Origin: an uncultured Ectothiorhodospiraceae bacterium
Lineage (GTDB): Bacteria > Pseudomonadota > Gammaproteobacteria > UBA6429 > Thiohalophilaceae
Direction: 5' to 3'
DNA length: 64,000 nucleotides
Assembly: GCA_947260005.1 (NCBI GenBank)
Contig: CAMYOL010000026.1
Coordinates: 62,001 to 126,000 of the forward strand
Made by a program: the position numbers and the translations under genes. Positions 20,401-31,273 of the stretch are shown in pieces. The first letter of the stretch is position 1, and each line of letters begins with the position of its first letter. The notes below the pieces were generated by a model. The model had not been told where the DNA came from. It searched no databases and saw only the letters and a program-made list of their open reading frames with translations.

Positions 20401-22648
20401 TGTCGTCGACGCTCGGGTGATGCTTTTTGCGAAAACGAACTAGCAACCATCTCGAGACGATAACGAAAAAAAGAATTCCAACCAAAATGGTGATTATAGC
20501 CTTTAATGGACTGTCTGAAAAATAATACCCTAAACGCGACCGTAAACCGGCATTACCGATATAAAATGCCGGGGCTGATTCAAAGTGTTGTAGATCCTGA
20601 CTGTCCGGATGCCAGAGCAACATGCCGCCCGTCAGTTTTCCCCAGGTACTATGTTCGATTAAGGTCGCTAAGCCTGTTGCTAGATCTCTGGACTCAATGG
20701 CCGATACGATAAGCACACTTCGTCCCTGTTTATAAGGTGATTCGAACTGAAATAAAATTAACCCATTATCCAGACCACTACTATATTGGACAATATCTTG
20801 CGACTGTTCTTCTTGTTGTGATTGATTTGTAAACCAGTTGGTTAGTGCAGCAAATGTACTTTTTGTTTCTGCTGTACCTTGCGATACAATAGTTGAAAGA
20901 GGGTCGGAGAGTCCCTCTGGAACAATATTTTTGTGAATTAGAGATAAGCTTTTTTCACGTCCGATAATAATTAGATGGTCGTGCTTATCGTTTATTTCTC
21001 TACCAATTTCAGCATTTAATAAGGGACGGTTAGCAGTCTGAGCTAATTTAGCCATTAATATCCAGGCAGAAGAGATCGTTGCACTATCGGTTTCAGTAAT
21101 CTGTATTGAAACGTCAGAATTATTATGATTCATCGTATAAGGAAAACCTGTTCTGCTAATTAATTCTAAGTCAGGCAATTTTGCAAAACTAGCAACACTA
21201 TCCATTTTGAAGTACGAATCGTCAAACAATGTAACCAGCAAATTATCGGTAAATAATGGTTGACACTCTCCGCCTCTGTTTGTAGGCAACATACTGGGCC
21301 GGAAGTCTATTTCATTCCAACCGGGTTGCAGACTGGAGATAAGAAACTTAATTACATAATCATAATAAACAACACCATGAGGTTCGGTCATATGTACGGC
21401 ATGCTCAAATCGTCCATTTAAGAACACATTTAAGGTTGATTGAGGATCAATGCCTGCACCATAAGCCAGATGTAAATGCATAGCTAATGTCTCATCGCTG
21501 GCTGCAAATAGATCCGGTGCAACCCAGAAACGAATTTGTACTGGTGCTGGATACATGCCTTTTAGTGTTTTAGTCTTATAATTAAACTTAGTAAAATGAT
21601 ATATTTTCTCTGGAGTAATAGCATGAGGTCGCTGATAACCAGGACGGTCTTGAATTATCGCATCTTTGATTAAAACATATTTTTGAGCAGGCAATTTATG
21701 GCCGCGAATAGACATCACCTCAGCAGCAAGCTGCATATCGGCTTCTGTTATTCCAGATATTAGCAATATAAAACGGGATGGATCTTTCTCCTGAGGAAAG
21801 ATTCCAATATATGAACCTTTTATTTGTTCCAGCACTCCTGGAGCAACCAGTCCTTTTAGCTGTTCACGTGTTCCGATTAAAACACTGTCTTGACCAGTTA
21901 AAGGCTTCCAGTCTAAGCCTGGAAAATTTAGCTTAGAACTAGCGTTACGATTGCTTCGGCTGACTACTTGATGAGAAACAACGAGTGGTACATAGTCTAA
22001 TAATAATGCTGCGCCCTGGGCGACTAATGAGCCTGTGGCCAGAGTTTCATCGCTGGGATCATCAGACACCGTTAATATTGTCAATTGGTAGTCAGCCCAT
22101 AATTTTCGATCAATTAGATCAGGCAGACTGTTTAATCGAAAATCTAAAGGTTTTGTTTTCGCCTTGAAAGTAATGATTGATTTTTCGGTGTTTATTTGAG
22201 TCCATAATTCGGGTGATGAGGGGTCTTCGCATGAATCGGTATAATGTTGTGCAACCCCTAAGGTCAATTTGTTATATCCGCTATTCAGTAACGTTGATGG
22301 TAAGCGGACGCGAATACGTCCTTCAGGGCTGCGAGCTCGTAATGAGACTTGAGCTATAACTACATCATTAAGAGAAACCGTTAACTGTGACCGAGGTACC
22401 AGGGAAATAGAATTTGTATATTGTAACTCCAGTGTTGCTTCCTCTACCAGCATTCTGGCAGAGAGGGGCACACCGAAACTAAATTCACTTTGAGCACTGC
22501 GTAAGATGACCGATGTATCTGTGGCCATCAGCTCCTTTAAGTGAACCCTATAATTACCCTCATTTTTTTCTGTGTTATTAGCTGATACTGAAATTTGAGG
22601 TACACATATTAAACTTATAAATAGAATAATGAGTTTTCGACTCATCAT
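20393..22648 (-). CDS. bcsB: Cellulose synthase regulatory subunit BcsB
   Basis: 751 aa; signal peptide, paired carbohydrate-binding/flavodoxin-like layout, C-terminal TM; between bcsZ and bcsA with short overlaps. Confidence 0.9.
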   Translation of the reverse strand: MMSRKLIILFISLICVPQISVSANNTEKNEGNYRVHLKELMATDTSVILRSAQSEFSFGVPLSARMLVEEATLELQYTNSISLVPRSQLTVSLNDVVIAQVSLRARSPEGRIRVRLPSTLLNSGYNKLTLGVAQHYTDSCEDPSSPELWTQINTEKSIITFKAKTKPLDFRLNSLPDLIDRKLWADYQLTILTVSDDPSDETLATGSLVAQGAALLLDYVPLVVSHQVVSRSNRNASSKLNFPGLDWKPLTGQDSVLIGTREQLKGLVAPGVLEQIKGSYIGIFPQEKDPSRFILLISGITEADMQLAAEVMSIRGHKLPAQKYVLIKDAIIQDRPGYQRPHAITPEKIYHFTKFNYKTKTLKGMYPAPVQIRFWVAPDLFAASDETLAMHLHLAYGAGIDPQSTLNVFLNGRFEHAVHMTEPHGVVYYDYVIKFLISSLQPGWNEIDFRPSMLPTNRGGECQPLFTDNLLVTLFDDSYFKMDSVASFAKLPDLELISRTGFPYTMNHNNSDVSIQITETDSATISSAWILMAKLAQTANRPLLNAEIGREINDKHDHLIIIGREKSLSLIHKNIVPEGLSDPLSTIVSQGTAETKSTFAALTNWFTNQSQQEEQSQDIVQYSSGLDNGLILFQFESPYKQGRSVLIVSAIESRDLATGLATLIEHSTWGKLTGGMLLWHPDSQDLQHFESAPAFYIGNAGLRSRLGYYFSDSPLKAIITILVGILFFVIVSRWLLVRFRKKHHPSVDDNA

Positions 22649-25014
22649 GCTGACTCCCTGATAATATCTGTGGTCTTGACTACCTGATTTTTAAGTATTT
22701 TATCTGTATGTAAATTGTTTAGAATATTAACTGTTTCTGGGGTATTACTCTTAGTATTTTTAGGTTTCCATAATGATGCCACGAATTGACTCAAAGGGTT
22801 TATTAAAAATTTGAGGTGTCCAAAACTATGTCTTATTCCAATTTTCAACAGAAAACCTAATGCACGAAAAGCGCCAATTGAATGTTGACGACGCTTCAAA
22901 CTCTCTTTCAAGAGAGTGCTGTTCCCGAATACCAGAGCAACGATTTCCCGCCGTTCAGTCAAATTGTGTGGATTAAACTCCAGGCCAATCAACATACGTT
23001 TGTTTTTAACTTTTGGGATATCGGTTATCACACGCTGGATTCGTGTATGGAGTCGACTTGTACGGGATAGTGCTTTATTGTTCAGCATCAATTCAATCTC
23101 GGTATTAGATGAGAGACTTAATGCCTCTGAAGCCGGAGCATAGACACCGACACCCGTGGCTGAAACGTCAACGACTTCACAAGGTATCTTAATATTATCC
23201 AGTATTAAATGAGCATGTAAATTCATGGGTATGTGGATACGCGGATTTTGTCGACGTTGACGCCGCTCAAACAAGGCACCTAGCGCACCAAACAACAGAA
23301 TAAGATTGAAAGTCGCCCAGGCACCGGTGATGATTGCCACATCCTGTTGCAATGGGTAATTAATATAGCGAAAGGTTGCTGCCGATATACAGACCAAAGT
23401 AATGGTAATTAATATATAAAAAGGAATGGCCAAAGAAGAAATAAAATCTTTTTCCAGGTGTTCGCCTTTTGGGGTTACGTTAAACTGCGGCGCGTGTGGA
23501 TTTCGAAATACCTTGGCAATCGCGACCAATGAAAATATCGATTGCATTGTTTCGTAAAGTTCCGAGATAAATGGCCATCGTGTTTTTCCAAATAAAAAAT
23601 TTGACAATAGAATGGATGCCAATACATGCGGTAAGGCATAAAAGAAAAATTCCTGCAGGTTGGCTGCGTAAATCTGTAGCCCAAACAATAAAAAGGCAGC
23701 TGGAGCCAGTAAAAAAATGGTTCGGGCAAAAGGAAAAAACCAAAAAAATGAGCTGCTGGTATAGGCGAGTCTTTGGTTAAAGCTTAAGTTTTTCATCAAC
23801 CAGGGGTTTTTGAGTAAAAATATTTGTACCATACCTTGCGCCCAACGAACACGCTGTAAGATAAAACCACTGAATGTTTCAGGTTGTAACCCTGCAATGA
23901 GGGGTTCCCCTAAATAAATGCTTCGATAGCCTTTTTCATGTAAACCAAGTGCGGTTTCGGCATCTTCAGTAATTGTTTGACCGCTGATCCCACCATTTTC
24001 CTCCAGGTAACAGCGGCGTAGCAATGCCGCAGAACCACAAAAGAAAGAAGCATTCCAAAAATCCAGACCATGCTGGATAACCGTGTAAAACATTTCATTT
24101 TCACCCGGCATTTGTTCGAAGGTATCTAGATTACGTTCAATCGGATCTGGGTTGATAAAAAAGTGTGGTGTCTGAACTAAAAATAACTTTGGATCTTGCA
24201 CAAAAAAACCAATTGTTTTCTGTAAAATATCTACGGTTGGTACATGGTCAGCATCCAGAATCAGGATGATTTCGCCCTTTGAATGTTTCAATGCAGAATT
24301 AACATTACCTGCTTTGGCATGCTCATTTTTATCTCGAGTAAGATAGGTCGCTCCGAGATTTTTACAAAGTTCCTGTAGTTCTCGATGTCGTTGCCAGGCC
24401 TCTGCAGATTTTTCAGGGTCGCTGTCTGCGCGTTTTTGAACAGTACCACCATCATCTAATAAGTACACGTTTAGTTTTTCAGCTGGATAATTTACTTGCG
24501 TTGCCGCCATTAATGTAATTTCCAGTAATTTCGCATCTTCGTTGTAACTCGGTATCATGATGTCTACGGTTGGATAGTCTTTGGGATCCGCAGGTAATGG
24601 TAGGGGTTTGCGTTTTAATGGTGAGATATTAACGAAGGCGCCCAATAAATAGATGATTATCCCATAGACTTCTGCTGCATACAGTAATAGCGCCGCCGCA
24701 AAACTGAACGGATCGGCATATTCAATTGTTGTAAATGTACGCCAGAAAAAATAACGCATTGTAATAAAAACTGCACCAGCAATAACAAAGGTGCGTAAAT
24801 AAGACATTAATTGCGGTTTTTGACTATCTTGAAATCGGCCGCGTGTCGCCACCCATAATAACAATATCAAACAAATTACTACTATTGCCTGAGTATTGAG
24901 ATGAACCGGGATTGATGCCAGATACAAAAATAGAATACCAGCGGTTAACCACAGCAAACGAGTTGGGTGGTATAAAACTGATGTCAGGACTGAGTAAAAG
25001 CGAGTCAATATCAT
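22645..25014 (-). CDS. bcsA: Cellulose synthase catalytic subunit BcsA with PilZ domain
   Basis: 789 aa; GT2 motifs (DDGG, DADH, TEDAETAL, QRVRWAQGM), PilZ region with DVSATGVG after an arginine-rich RRQRR motif. Confidence 0.95.
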   Translation of the reverse strand: MILTRFYSVLTSVLYHPTRLLWLTAGILFLYLASIPVHLNTQAIVVICLILLLWVATRGRFQDSQKPQLMSYLRTFVIAGAVFITMRYFFWRTFTTIEYADPFSFAAALLLYAAEVYGIIIYLLGAFVNISPLKRKPLPLPADPKDYPTVDIMIPSYNEDAKLLEITLMAATQVNYPAEKLNVYLLDDGGTVQKRADSDPEKSAEAWQRHRELQELCKNLGATYLTRDKNEHAKAGNVNSALKHSKGEIILILDADHVPTVDILQKTIGFFVQDPKLFLVQTPHFFINPDPIERNLDTFEQMPGENEMFYTVIQHGLDFWNASFFCGSAALLRRCYLEENGGISGQTITEDAETALGLHEKGYRSIYLGEPLIAGLQPETFSGFILQRVRWAQGMVQIFLLKNPWLMKNLSFNQRLAYTSSSFFWFFPFARTIFLLAPAAFLLFGLQIYAANLQEFFFYALPHVLASILLSNFLFGKTRWPFISELYETMQSIFSLVAIAKVFRNPHAPQFNVTPKGEHLEKDFISSLAIPFYILITITLVCISAATFRYINYPLQQDVAIITGAWATFNLILLFGALGALFERRQRRQNPRIHIPMNLHAHLILDNIKIPCEVVDVSATGVGVYAPASEALSLSSNTEIELMLNNKALSRTSRLHTRIQRVITDIPKVKNKRMLIGLEFNPHNLTERREIVALVFGNSTLLKESLKRRQHSIGAFRALGFLLKIGIRHSFGHLKFLINPLSQFVASLWKPKNTKSNTPETVNILNNLHTDKILKNQVVKTTDIIRESA

Positions 25015-25437
25015 CTGTGTGTCATTTCTGCCATTGTTTCAGAGTATTAATGGATACTTAACCAAGCAATAAATAGACCACTATTAGTATACTTATAAAA
25101 TACATTATGAATATTTTGTAAGTGTATGATTTATAAATATTAATTAAGAATTGAAATTAACCAGATTTCGATCTACTGGATATCTGCCAAAATACTGACG
25201 ATATTGTGAATGGTAGGGTAGTAAGCAGTCTGGAAACAGATGAAAACTGTCAAATAAGGTCAGATCTAGACCATGTAGGAGCGCCATTCAGAGCTAAGCG
25301 ATAATAATTCGTATCTTGAGTGGCGATAAGTTACTTAGAACCGAAAATCACCAGGGTATCCAGTTGCAGGTAGCTATTTCTTTATCGAGTACAGATAAAT
25401 TTTGCCTTACTGAAACTGGATAACACGATGAGGATGG

Positions 25438-26127
25438 TTAGTCGTATGTGGCTTCCTGGGTGATGGGTAGTAGTGTAAGCTCAACACGACGGTTTAGGCT
25501 CCGGCCTGATGCAGTGTTATTATCAGCAATCGGATTACGTTCGCCAAAACCGATTACTTCAAATCGGACCGGGTTTACTTTCTTGCCTTTTAAATAAGAT
25601 GCAACTGAGTTCGCACGTTGTTCTGATAGATTCTGGTTATAGGAGTCACTTCCCCGGCTATCCGTATAGCCCGCAACCGCAATAATGGTTTTTTCAAACT
25701 CCTCAAGTACTAGAGCAACAGAATCGAGCACTTCGTAAAAATCCACTTTTAGGGAGCTACTTGCGGTCGAGAAAGTTATATTGCCCGGCATGATGAGATT
25801 TATGTTGTCGCCATCGCGTTCAACTTTAACACCCGTTTGGCGTAGTTGTTTACGTAATTTAGCTTCTTGTGTATCCATGTAGTAGCCAACACCACCACCA
25901 GCGATAGCACCAATGCCAGCATCTCGTAACATACGCTTATTACGTTCGCTGCTGCTTTTGTCCTTATTTGCAAGGTAAGATAAAACTAATGCTGCACCTG
26001 CACCGATTCCTGCACCTTTAGCGGTATTCGATGTTTTTTCTTCTCCTGTATAAGGATCGAATGTCGTACAAGCACCGAGAGTAATGACACTAGTTATTGT
26101 TATAATACTTGCTAAGCGATATTTCAT
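25438..26127 (-). CDS. OmpA-family lipoprotein with glycine-zipper domain
   Basis: 229 aa; lipobox LGACTT; GAGIGAGAALVLSYLA/GAIAGGGVGYYMD; OmpA motif GYTDSRGSDSYNQNLSEQRANSVASYL...SGRSLNRRVEL. Confidence 0.9.
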   Translation of the reverse strand: MKYRLASIITITSVITLGACTTFDPYTGEEKTSNTAKGAGIGAGAALVLSYLANKDKSSSERNKRMLRDAGIGAIAGGGVGYYMDTQEAKLRKQLRQTGVKVERDGDNINLIMPGNITFSTASSSLKVDFYEVLDSVALVLEEFEKTIIAVAGYTDSRGSDSYNQNLSEQRANSVASYLKGKKVNPVRFEVIGFGERNPIADNNTASGRSLNRRVELTLLPITQEATYD

Positions 26128-26421
26128 GATTATTTTCCTTACCGGTTGTTTCGATTTACGTATGTAAGCATATAATGTTACAACTTAGATAACTATGTTG
26201 TATTCGTCTGACAATCATTTCTTCCTGGTAGTCTAAAGAACTATTATAGCAATGACGAATTATTTTTAGAGATAGTTAAATGTCAGCAATTGTCAAATTG
26301 GATAGCAGGTATTGCTGCGGCTTTAATTCCTGTATTTGGTGTCGGTGATAGAGAGGCTGCTACGTAACTGTCAATAACTGGGCAATTAAAAAAACGAATA
26401 AGTATACTTAACGTAATTGGT

Positions 26422-26447
26422 AAAAAACCCGCCATGGCGGGTTTTTT
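26422..26447. terminator. Bidirectional rho-independent terminator
   Basis: aaaaaacccgccatggcgggtttttt: GC stem flanked by A6 and T6. Confidence 0.85.
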
Positions 26448-26476
26448 ATATTTCATAAGAAATTAATGGGAAAGTA

Positions 26477-26893
26477 TCACTTCGATGTCGTAATAATTTC
26501 CGCTCGTACTAACTCTCCATGGCTATTTGTGTAACAAGTTACGTTAAATCGAATTTCGTGCCCATCATTACCCATTTCGCCAATTATTATCTGACTCACC
26601 AGGAAACCTTGATGAGTTTCGATAACTTGTCCCTGCTGAATAATTCGGGCGAAATCTGGTTTTTGGCCAAGTCGAATGGCTTGTCGGTGACAGGTTTGAT
26701 TTGCCTTTGTCTTTTCCGGTGCGATGAGTCGGTCGATTGAGTTATCGATCAATGGGATCTCTTTTTTTGCTATAAACATGACAATAAATGAAATCATTAC
26801 CATCAGCACGATTTTATTTTTTCGCTTACCTGTCCCCTTACGTTGAGAAGTAGGTTGGTATTTTTGATTAAGAGTCATAATGTATTTAATCAT
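26477..26893 (-). CDS. Hypothetical single-TM protein
   Basis: 138 aa; basic N-terminus followed by TM helix (IVLMVMISFIVMFIA). Terminates against the hairpin at 26422-26447. Confidence 0.6.
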   Translation of the reverse strand: MIKYIMTLNQKYQPTSQRKGTGKRKNKIVLMVMISFIVMFIAKKEIPLIDNSIDRLIAPEKTKANQTCHRQAIRLGQKPDFARIIQQGQVIETHQGFLVSQIIIGEMGNDGHEIRFNVTCYTNSHGELVRAEIITTSK

Positions 26894-27272
26894 GATTAGG
26901 TTAGGTAACTCAATACAGATTAACCTAAGCCCAACGCCGGGTAAATTGACTTGATAGCCATATAGTCATTTGGCCCAGGCCAGTTCCCCGCCTTACTGTC
27001 TCTCTTACATCGAGTGCCTCGGAATAACTGGGTTTCTGCTCACCCTACGCCGGAATAATTTTTATGTTAACGCAACTTAAACGTTAACCATTTTAGTATA
27101 AACCACTCCTGTGCATCCTTGCAGTTACCAACAGCGCCTGAGAGGGAAAAGTCTTAAGAAATATTGGATCTTATTATTGAAATGGTGCGAGTTATGCGAA
27201 GGGAGATTAGGTACAGACTTGTGTTTCAATCGAGTGGCCGTTTTTATTAATGTAACTAACTAAATGCAATAA

Positions 27273-27773
27273 TCAGAACCACTGGATTTTGAAATAGTCC
27301 GACAGCTGATATTCGTTTCGTTTTTTGTTTGGTATCCAGTCAGTATCATCATATGTGCCAAACACCTTATCCCAGAAACTGAAGGTTATTCCAAAGTTGT
27401 GATGCCACATTTTTTCCTTGTGATGTAGGTGGTGTACCGGTTTCTTTAACCAGAATACCAAATCGGGATTATCATGTTGTACCTGGTGAGCATAGGCCGC
27501 AATACAAGCATATATAAAGCCACCTAGAGCCCAGCCGATACCTGCCGCTACGGAATACAGGAACCCGAACCAGAGGAACGGAATCGTTGGTAAAAAATAA
27601 TCCAGGAATTCGCCCCACCATCCCTGACCGGTACCTTCTTTATGGTGCTCCAGGTGCTTCGTGCCCAGAACATAACGCGCATGCATCAATCGGTGGATCG
27701 TGTATTCCATAAAAGTACTGAACAGGAGTGCCAGTAGCAGTACAAAGAAAAAAATTAAAAAATCTTGAGTCAT
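27273..27773 (-). CDS. Sterol desaturase / fatty acid hydroxylase superfamily protein
   Basis: 166 aa; His clusters HRLMHARYVLGTKHLEHH, HQVQHDN, HHLHHKEKMWHHNFG. Confidence 0.85.
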   Translation of the reverse strand: MTQDFLIFFFVLLLALLFSTFMEYTIHRLMHARYVLGTKHLEHHKEGTGQGWWGEFLDYFLPTIPFLWFGFLYSVAAGIGWALGGFIYACIAAYAHQVQHDNPDLVFWLKKPVHHLHHKEKMWHHNFGITFSFWDKVFGTYDDTDWIPNKKRNEYQLSDYFKIQWF

Positions 27774-28110
27774 TGGAAATCCAGGAGTCAGTCCATACCC
27801 ATGAATAATTCATCTAGAATAGACTATTTGTAATAGTCTTGATGAGGCTAAAATGATACAACCATATACATTTAAGTTCAAATTCACACGACTTGTTTAG
27901 TTTGACAATATCAAGAATGAACATCCCCAGCCAGGCAGTTAGCTTAAATCTGAAGCGCTAAACCCCATAAATTGTATCTCTATTAAGCATGGAATATGTG
28001 ACTTACGGCATATAATTTTACTAGAAGCCCTGCTGCAATTTGATTCATTAGACTTATTATTTTATTTAGGGTATGAATAAACTATAAATCACAATTTTAA
28101 TTAGGTACTC

Positions 28111-29472
28111 ATGATGAGTAAACAAAGCAACATGGATAAGCAACCACTAATCACCCCATCAATGCCGGATGGTTTACCCCATTCCGCAAATCCGGCGGAA
28201 CAAAAAAATCAACGTGCCAATGTGATTGGTATTAAAAAGAAAATAGAGAAAAAAAATCAGTCACAGACGGGGCAAGCAAACGTTAATAAACTGGATCGTT
28301 GGTTTGTGAACCAGATCCTTGAAATGGTCGGTTACCCTGAATTGACGGTCATATTATGGGACGGCAAAGAATTTTATTCGCGCGGTGAACAGAATGTCCC
28401 AACCATGACGATATCAGATCGAGCCTGCTTGTTTCGGTTGCTGGTCAATCCTGAAATAAATTTTGGAGATTTATACAGCAATGGGCGCATACAATTTGAG
28501 GGGGATTTAGCTGCGTTTATATCTGATGTATTTAGTCGGATAACGGATTATGGTGTTGGTAATAAACTACACAAATTCTTCAGAGAATTTCTACATTTTA
28601 CCTTTGGAAATAGCCTGATCCGAGCTAAACAAAATATTTATCATCACTATGATCTAAGTAATCAATTTTATGAAATGTGGCTTGATAAAAGTGCCATGCA
28701 GTATACTTGTGCCTATTTTCCTGATTCCAAAATGACACTGGAGCAGGCCCAGGAGGCCAAATTACATCACATATGCCAGAAACTTCAATTAAAAGAAGGC
28801 GAGACAGTGATTGAAGCAGGGTGTGGTTGGGGCGGTTTGGCGCGTTTTATGGCCCAGCATTATGGTGTATCGGTAAAATCCTACAATATATCCAGGGAAC
28901 AAATTGCGTTCGCTCGTAACAAAGCAAATGACATGGGGCTGTCAGATAAAGTTGAATATATAGAAGATGATTATCGCAACATTGCTGGACAATGTGATGT
29001 GTTTGTATCCGTCGGCATGCTGGAACATGTTGGGTTAAAGAATTACAAAACACTGGGAAAGATCATTGATCGCACACTTAAGTCCGATGGCAGAGGATTA
29101 ATTCATTCAATTTCGCGTGATGAACCCGGTCAGGCGGGCACCTGGATTGAACAGCGCATTTTTCCGGGTGCCTATGCGCCTGCCCTGAGTGAGATCATGA
29201 CTCTATTTGAAAGCTATCAATTCTCAATCTGGGATATCGAAAATCTACGTTTGCACTATGCGAAAACGTTAGAGCATTGGCTTTTACGGTTTGAAGATCA
29301 CGTTGATGAAATAACAAATATGTTTGATGAGAGTTTTGTGCGTGCGTGGCGTCTTTATCTTTGTGGTTCAATTGCTTCATTTTTATCCGGTGCGAATGGA
29401 TTGCTGCAGATACAGTTCGCCAGGGGAAGCAATAATCAAGTTCCACCGTCGCGCCATTATTTGTACGAATAG
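28111..29472 (+). CDS. cfa: Cyclopropane-fatty-acyl-phospholipid synthase family SAM methyltransferase
   Basis: 453 aa; HHYDLSNQFYEMWLDKSAMQYTCAYF, VIEAGCGWGGLARFMA, SVGMLEHVG, WIEQRIFPGAYAPALSEI. Confidence 0.94.
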   Translation: MMSKQSNMDKQPLITPSMPDGLPHSANPAEQKNQRANVIGIKKKIEKKNQSQTGQANVNKLDRWFVNQILEMVGYPELTVILWDGKEFYSRGEQNVPTMTISDRACLFRLLVNPEINFGDLYSNGRIQFEGDLAAFISDVFSRITDYGVGNKLHKFFREFLHFTFGNSLIRAKQNIYHHYDLSNQFYEMWLDKSAMQYTCAYFPDSKMTLEQAQEAKLHHICQKLQLKEGETVIEAGCGWGGLARFMAQHYGVSVKSYNISREQIAFARNKANDMGLSDKVEYIEDDYRNIAGQCDVFVSVGMLEHVGLKNYKTLGKIIDRTLKSDGRGLIHSISRDEPGQAGTWIEQRIFPGAYAPALSEIMTLFESYQFSIWDIENLRLHYAKTLEHWLLRFEDHVDEITNMFDESFVRAWRLYLCGSIASFLSGANGLLQIQFARGSNNQVPPSRHYLYE

Positions 29473-29666
29473 GATACACAATATCAATGACCTATCAAGA
29501 ATTCGGGATCTTTTAAATAATGAAATTGTGGAAATACTTCCGAAAATTATCAACTACTAATATAACCGTATAATGATTAAATTTACGATTGTATATATAC
29601 TATTTATTATAGATTGAAACTATTATTAGAGATTGAAGTTAGCAATAGAGAATAAGGGGCAAAAAT

Positions 29667-29903
29667 ATGCAATTTAAGATAATTCAAGAGGTTATTGCGA
29701 AAGAAACTGGATGCTCAATCTCAGATATCAGCCCTGATTCACGTTTAGAGGATCTTGGTGTTGATTCCCTATCTGCAATTACTATTCTTTTTCAGTTAGA
29801 AGACCGCCTGGATATTGATATTCCCAGTGATGATATTGATTCGATCGTTAAAGTCAGCGATATTATCGACAAAGTGAATGAGTTGTGTGAAACAACTGAA
29901 TAA
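29667..29903 (+). CDS. Acyl carrier protein
   Basis: 78 aa; LEDLGVDSLSAITILFQLEDRLDIDIP, DSL phosphopantetheine motif. Confidence 0.92.
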   Translation: MQFKIIQEVIAKETGCSISDISPDSRLEDLGVDSLSAITILFQLEDRLDIDIPSDDIDSIVKVSDIIDKVNELCETTE

Positions 29904-29909
29904 ATTTGT

Positions 29910-31118
29910 ATGACAAGAAATGTTGTAATTACTGGTTTGGGGGCAGTTTCAGGTTTCGGGCTCTCTGTCGATGCATTCTGGCAGGGGCTTAGCTCAGGAA
30001 CATCTGCAATTAAAGCACTTAATGGTGAGGCACAGGGTACATCGATTAAAGTCGGTGCCACCGTTCCTGAATATGATTCCACTCAACACTTTTCATCGTC
30101 TGATCAAACGCTCTTTGATAGATTCTCGCAGTTTGCGGTTATTGCCGCACGTGAAGCAATTGCTGATGCCGGCTTAACGGTGGGTGACGATATCGTCTCT
30201 CGTGCTGCCGCAATCATTGGTACCGGTTGTGGTGGGAAACAAACAGATGAAGAAACCTATTTACAGTTGTACAAAAACCAACGTAAACGCGTACACCCAC
30301 TGACCATCCCACAAGGAATGCCAAGTGCCGCCGCTAGCGCGGTAAGTATGCAGTTAGGCATCATGGGCCCGGTGTTTTCGATAACCAGTGCTTGTGCTTC
30401 TGGTGCGCACGCTATCGCTCAGGGTTATAGCATGATTAAATCCGGTATGGCTGAAGTCGTTGTCGTTGGGGGCACCGATACTCCATTTACCTATGGATTA
30501 TTAAAATCATGGGAGGCCTTACGTGTTTTAACGGACGACACGTGTCGCCCATTTAGCAAAGATCGACGTGGTCTTGTCCTGGCAGAAGGGGCAGGAATGA
30601 TCGTGCTTGAATCTGAACAGCATGCTAAACAACGTAATGCAAAAGTGTATGCACAGTTAACAGGTTGTGGAATGACCGCCGATGCCGATCATGTTACTCG
30701 ACCCAATCAGACCAGCATTATAGCCGCCATCGCTGCAGCATTGCAGCAAGCGGGCTTGACCACTTCAGATGTTGATTATATTAATGCACATGGTACCGGG
30801 ACACAGTTAAATGACCGAATTGAGACCTCGGCCATCAAGGACGTTTTTGCTGAACACGCGATGAAGCTTGCGGTGTCCTCTACAAAATCCATGCATGGGC
30901 ATGCGATGGGGGCTTCCAGTGCACTGGAATTTATAGCAACGGTTTTAACCTTATCTAACCAATTGATTCCGCCTACCGCAAATTATACCGAAGCCGATCC
31001 TGAGTGCGATCTTGATTACGTACCCAATGAATCAAGATCCAAAACAATCGATACCGCTCTATCGAATTCATTTGCTTTTGGCGGGCTCAACACCGTATTA
31101 GCTTTATCACGGTATTAA
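29910..31118 (+). CDS. Beta-ketoacyl-ACP synthase (FabF/KAS II-like)
   Basis: 402 aa; TSACASGAHAI (Cys), NAHGTGTQLND (His), KSMHGHAMGASS (His); starts 6 nt after the ACP stop. Confidence 0.94.
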   Translation: MTRNVVITGLGAVSGFGLSVDAFWQGLSSGTSAIKALNGEAQGTSIKVGATVPEYDSTQHFSSSDQTLFDRFSQFAVIAAREAIADAGLTVGDDIVSRAAAIIGTGCGGKQTDEETYLQLYKNQRKRVHPLTIPQGMPSAAASAVSMQLGIMGPVFSITSACASGAHAIAQGYSMIKSGMAEVVVVGGTDTPFTYGLLKSWEALRVLTDDTCRPFSKDRRGLVLAEGAGMIVLESEQHAKQRNAKVYAQLTGCGMTADADHVTRPNQTSIIAAIAAALQQAGLTTSDVDYINAHGTGTQLNDRIETSAIKDVFAEHAMKLAVSSTKSMHGHAMGASSALEFIATVLTLSNQLIPPTANYTEADPECDLDYVPNESRSKTIDTALSNSFAFGGLNTVLALSRY

Positions 31119-31273
31119 AAATAAGCTTTTTTAGAGATTAGAACGTCAGGGCTTGTATCTATGCTTCTTACCTTGTTAGGTTTATATTTAAATAGCTAGA
31201 GTTTGTATAATAACCATACTTAGAATGTCTATTTAAAGTCTATTCTAAACCGATTGATTGATGGAGTGGGTTA

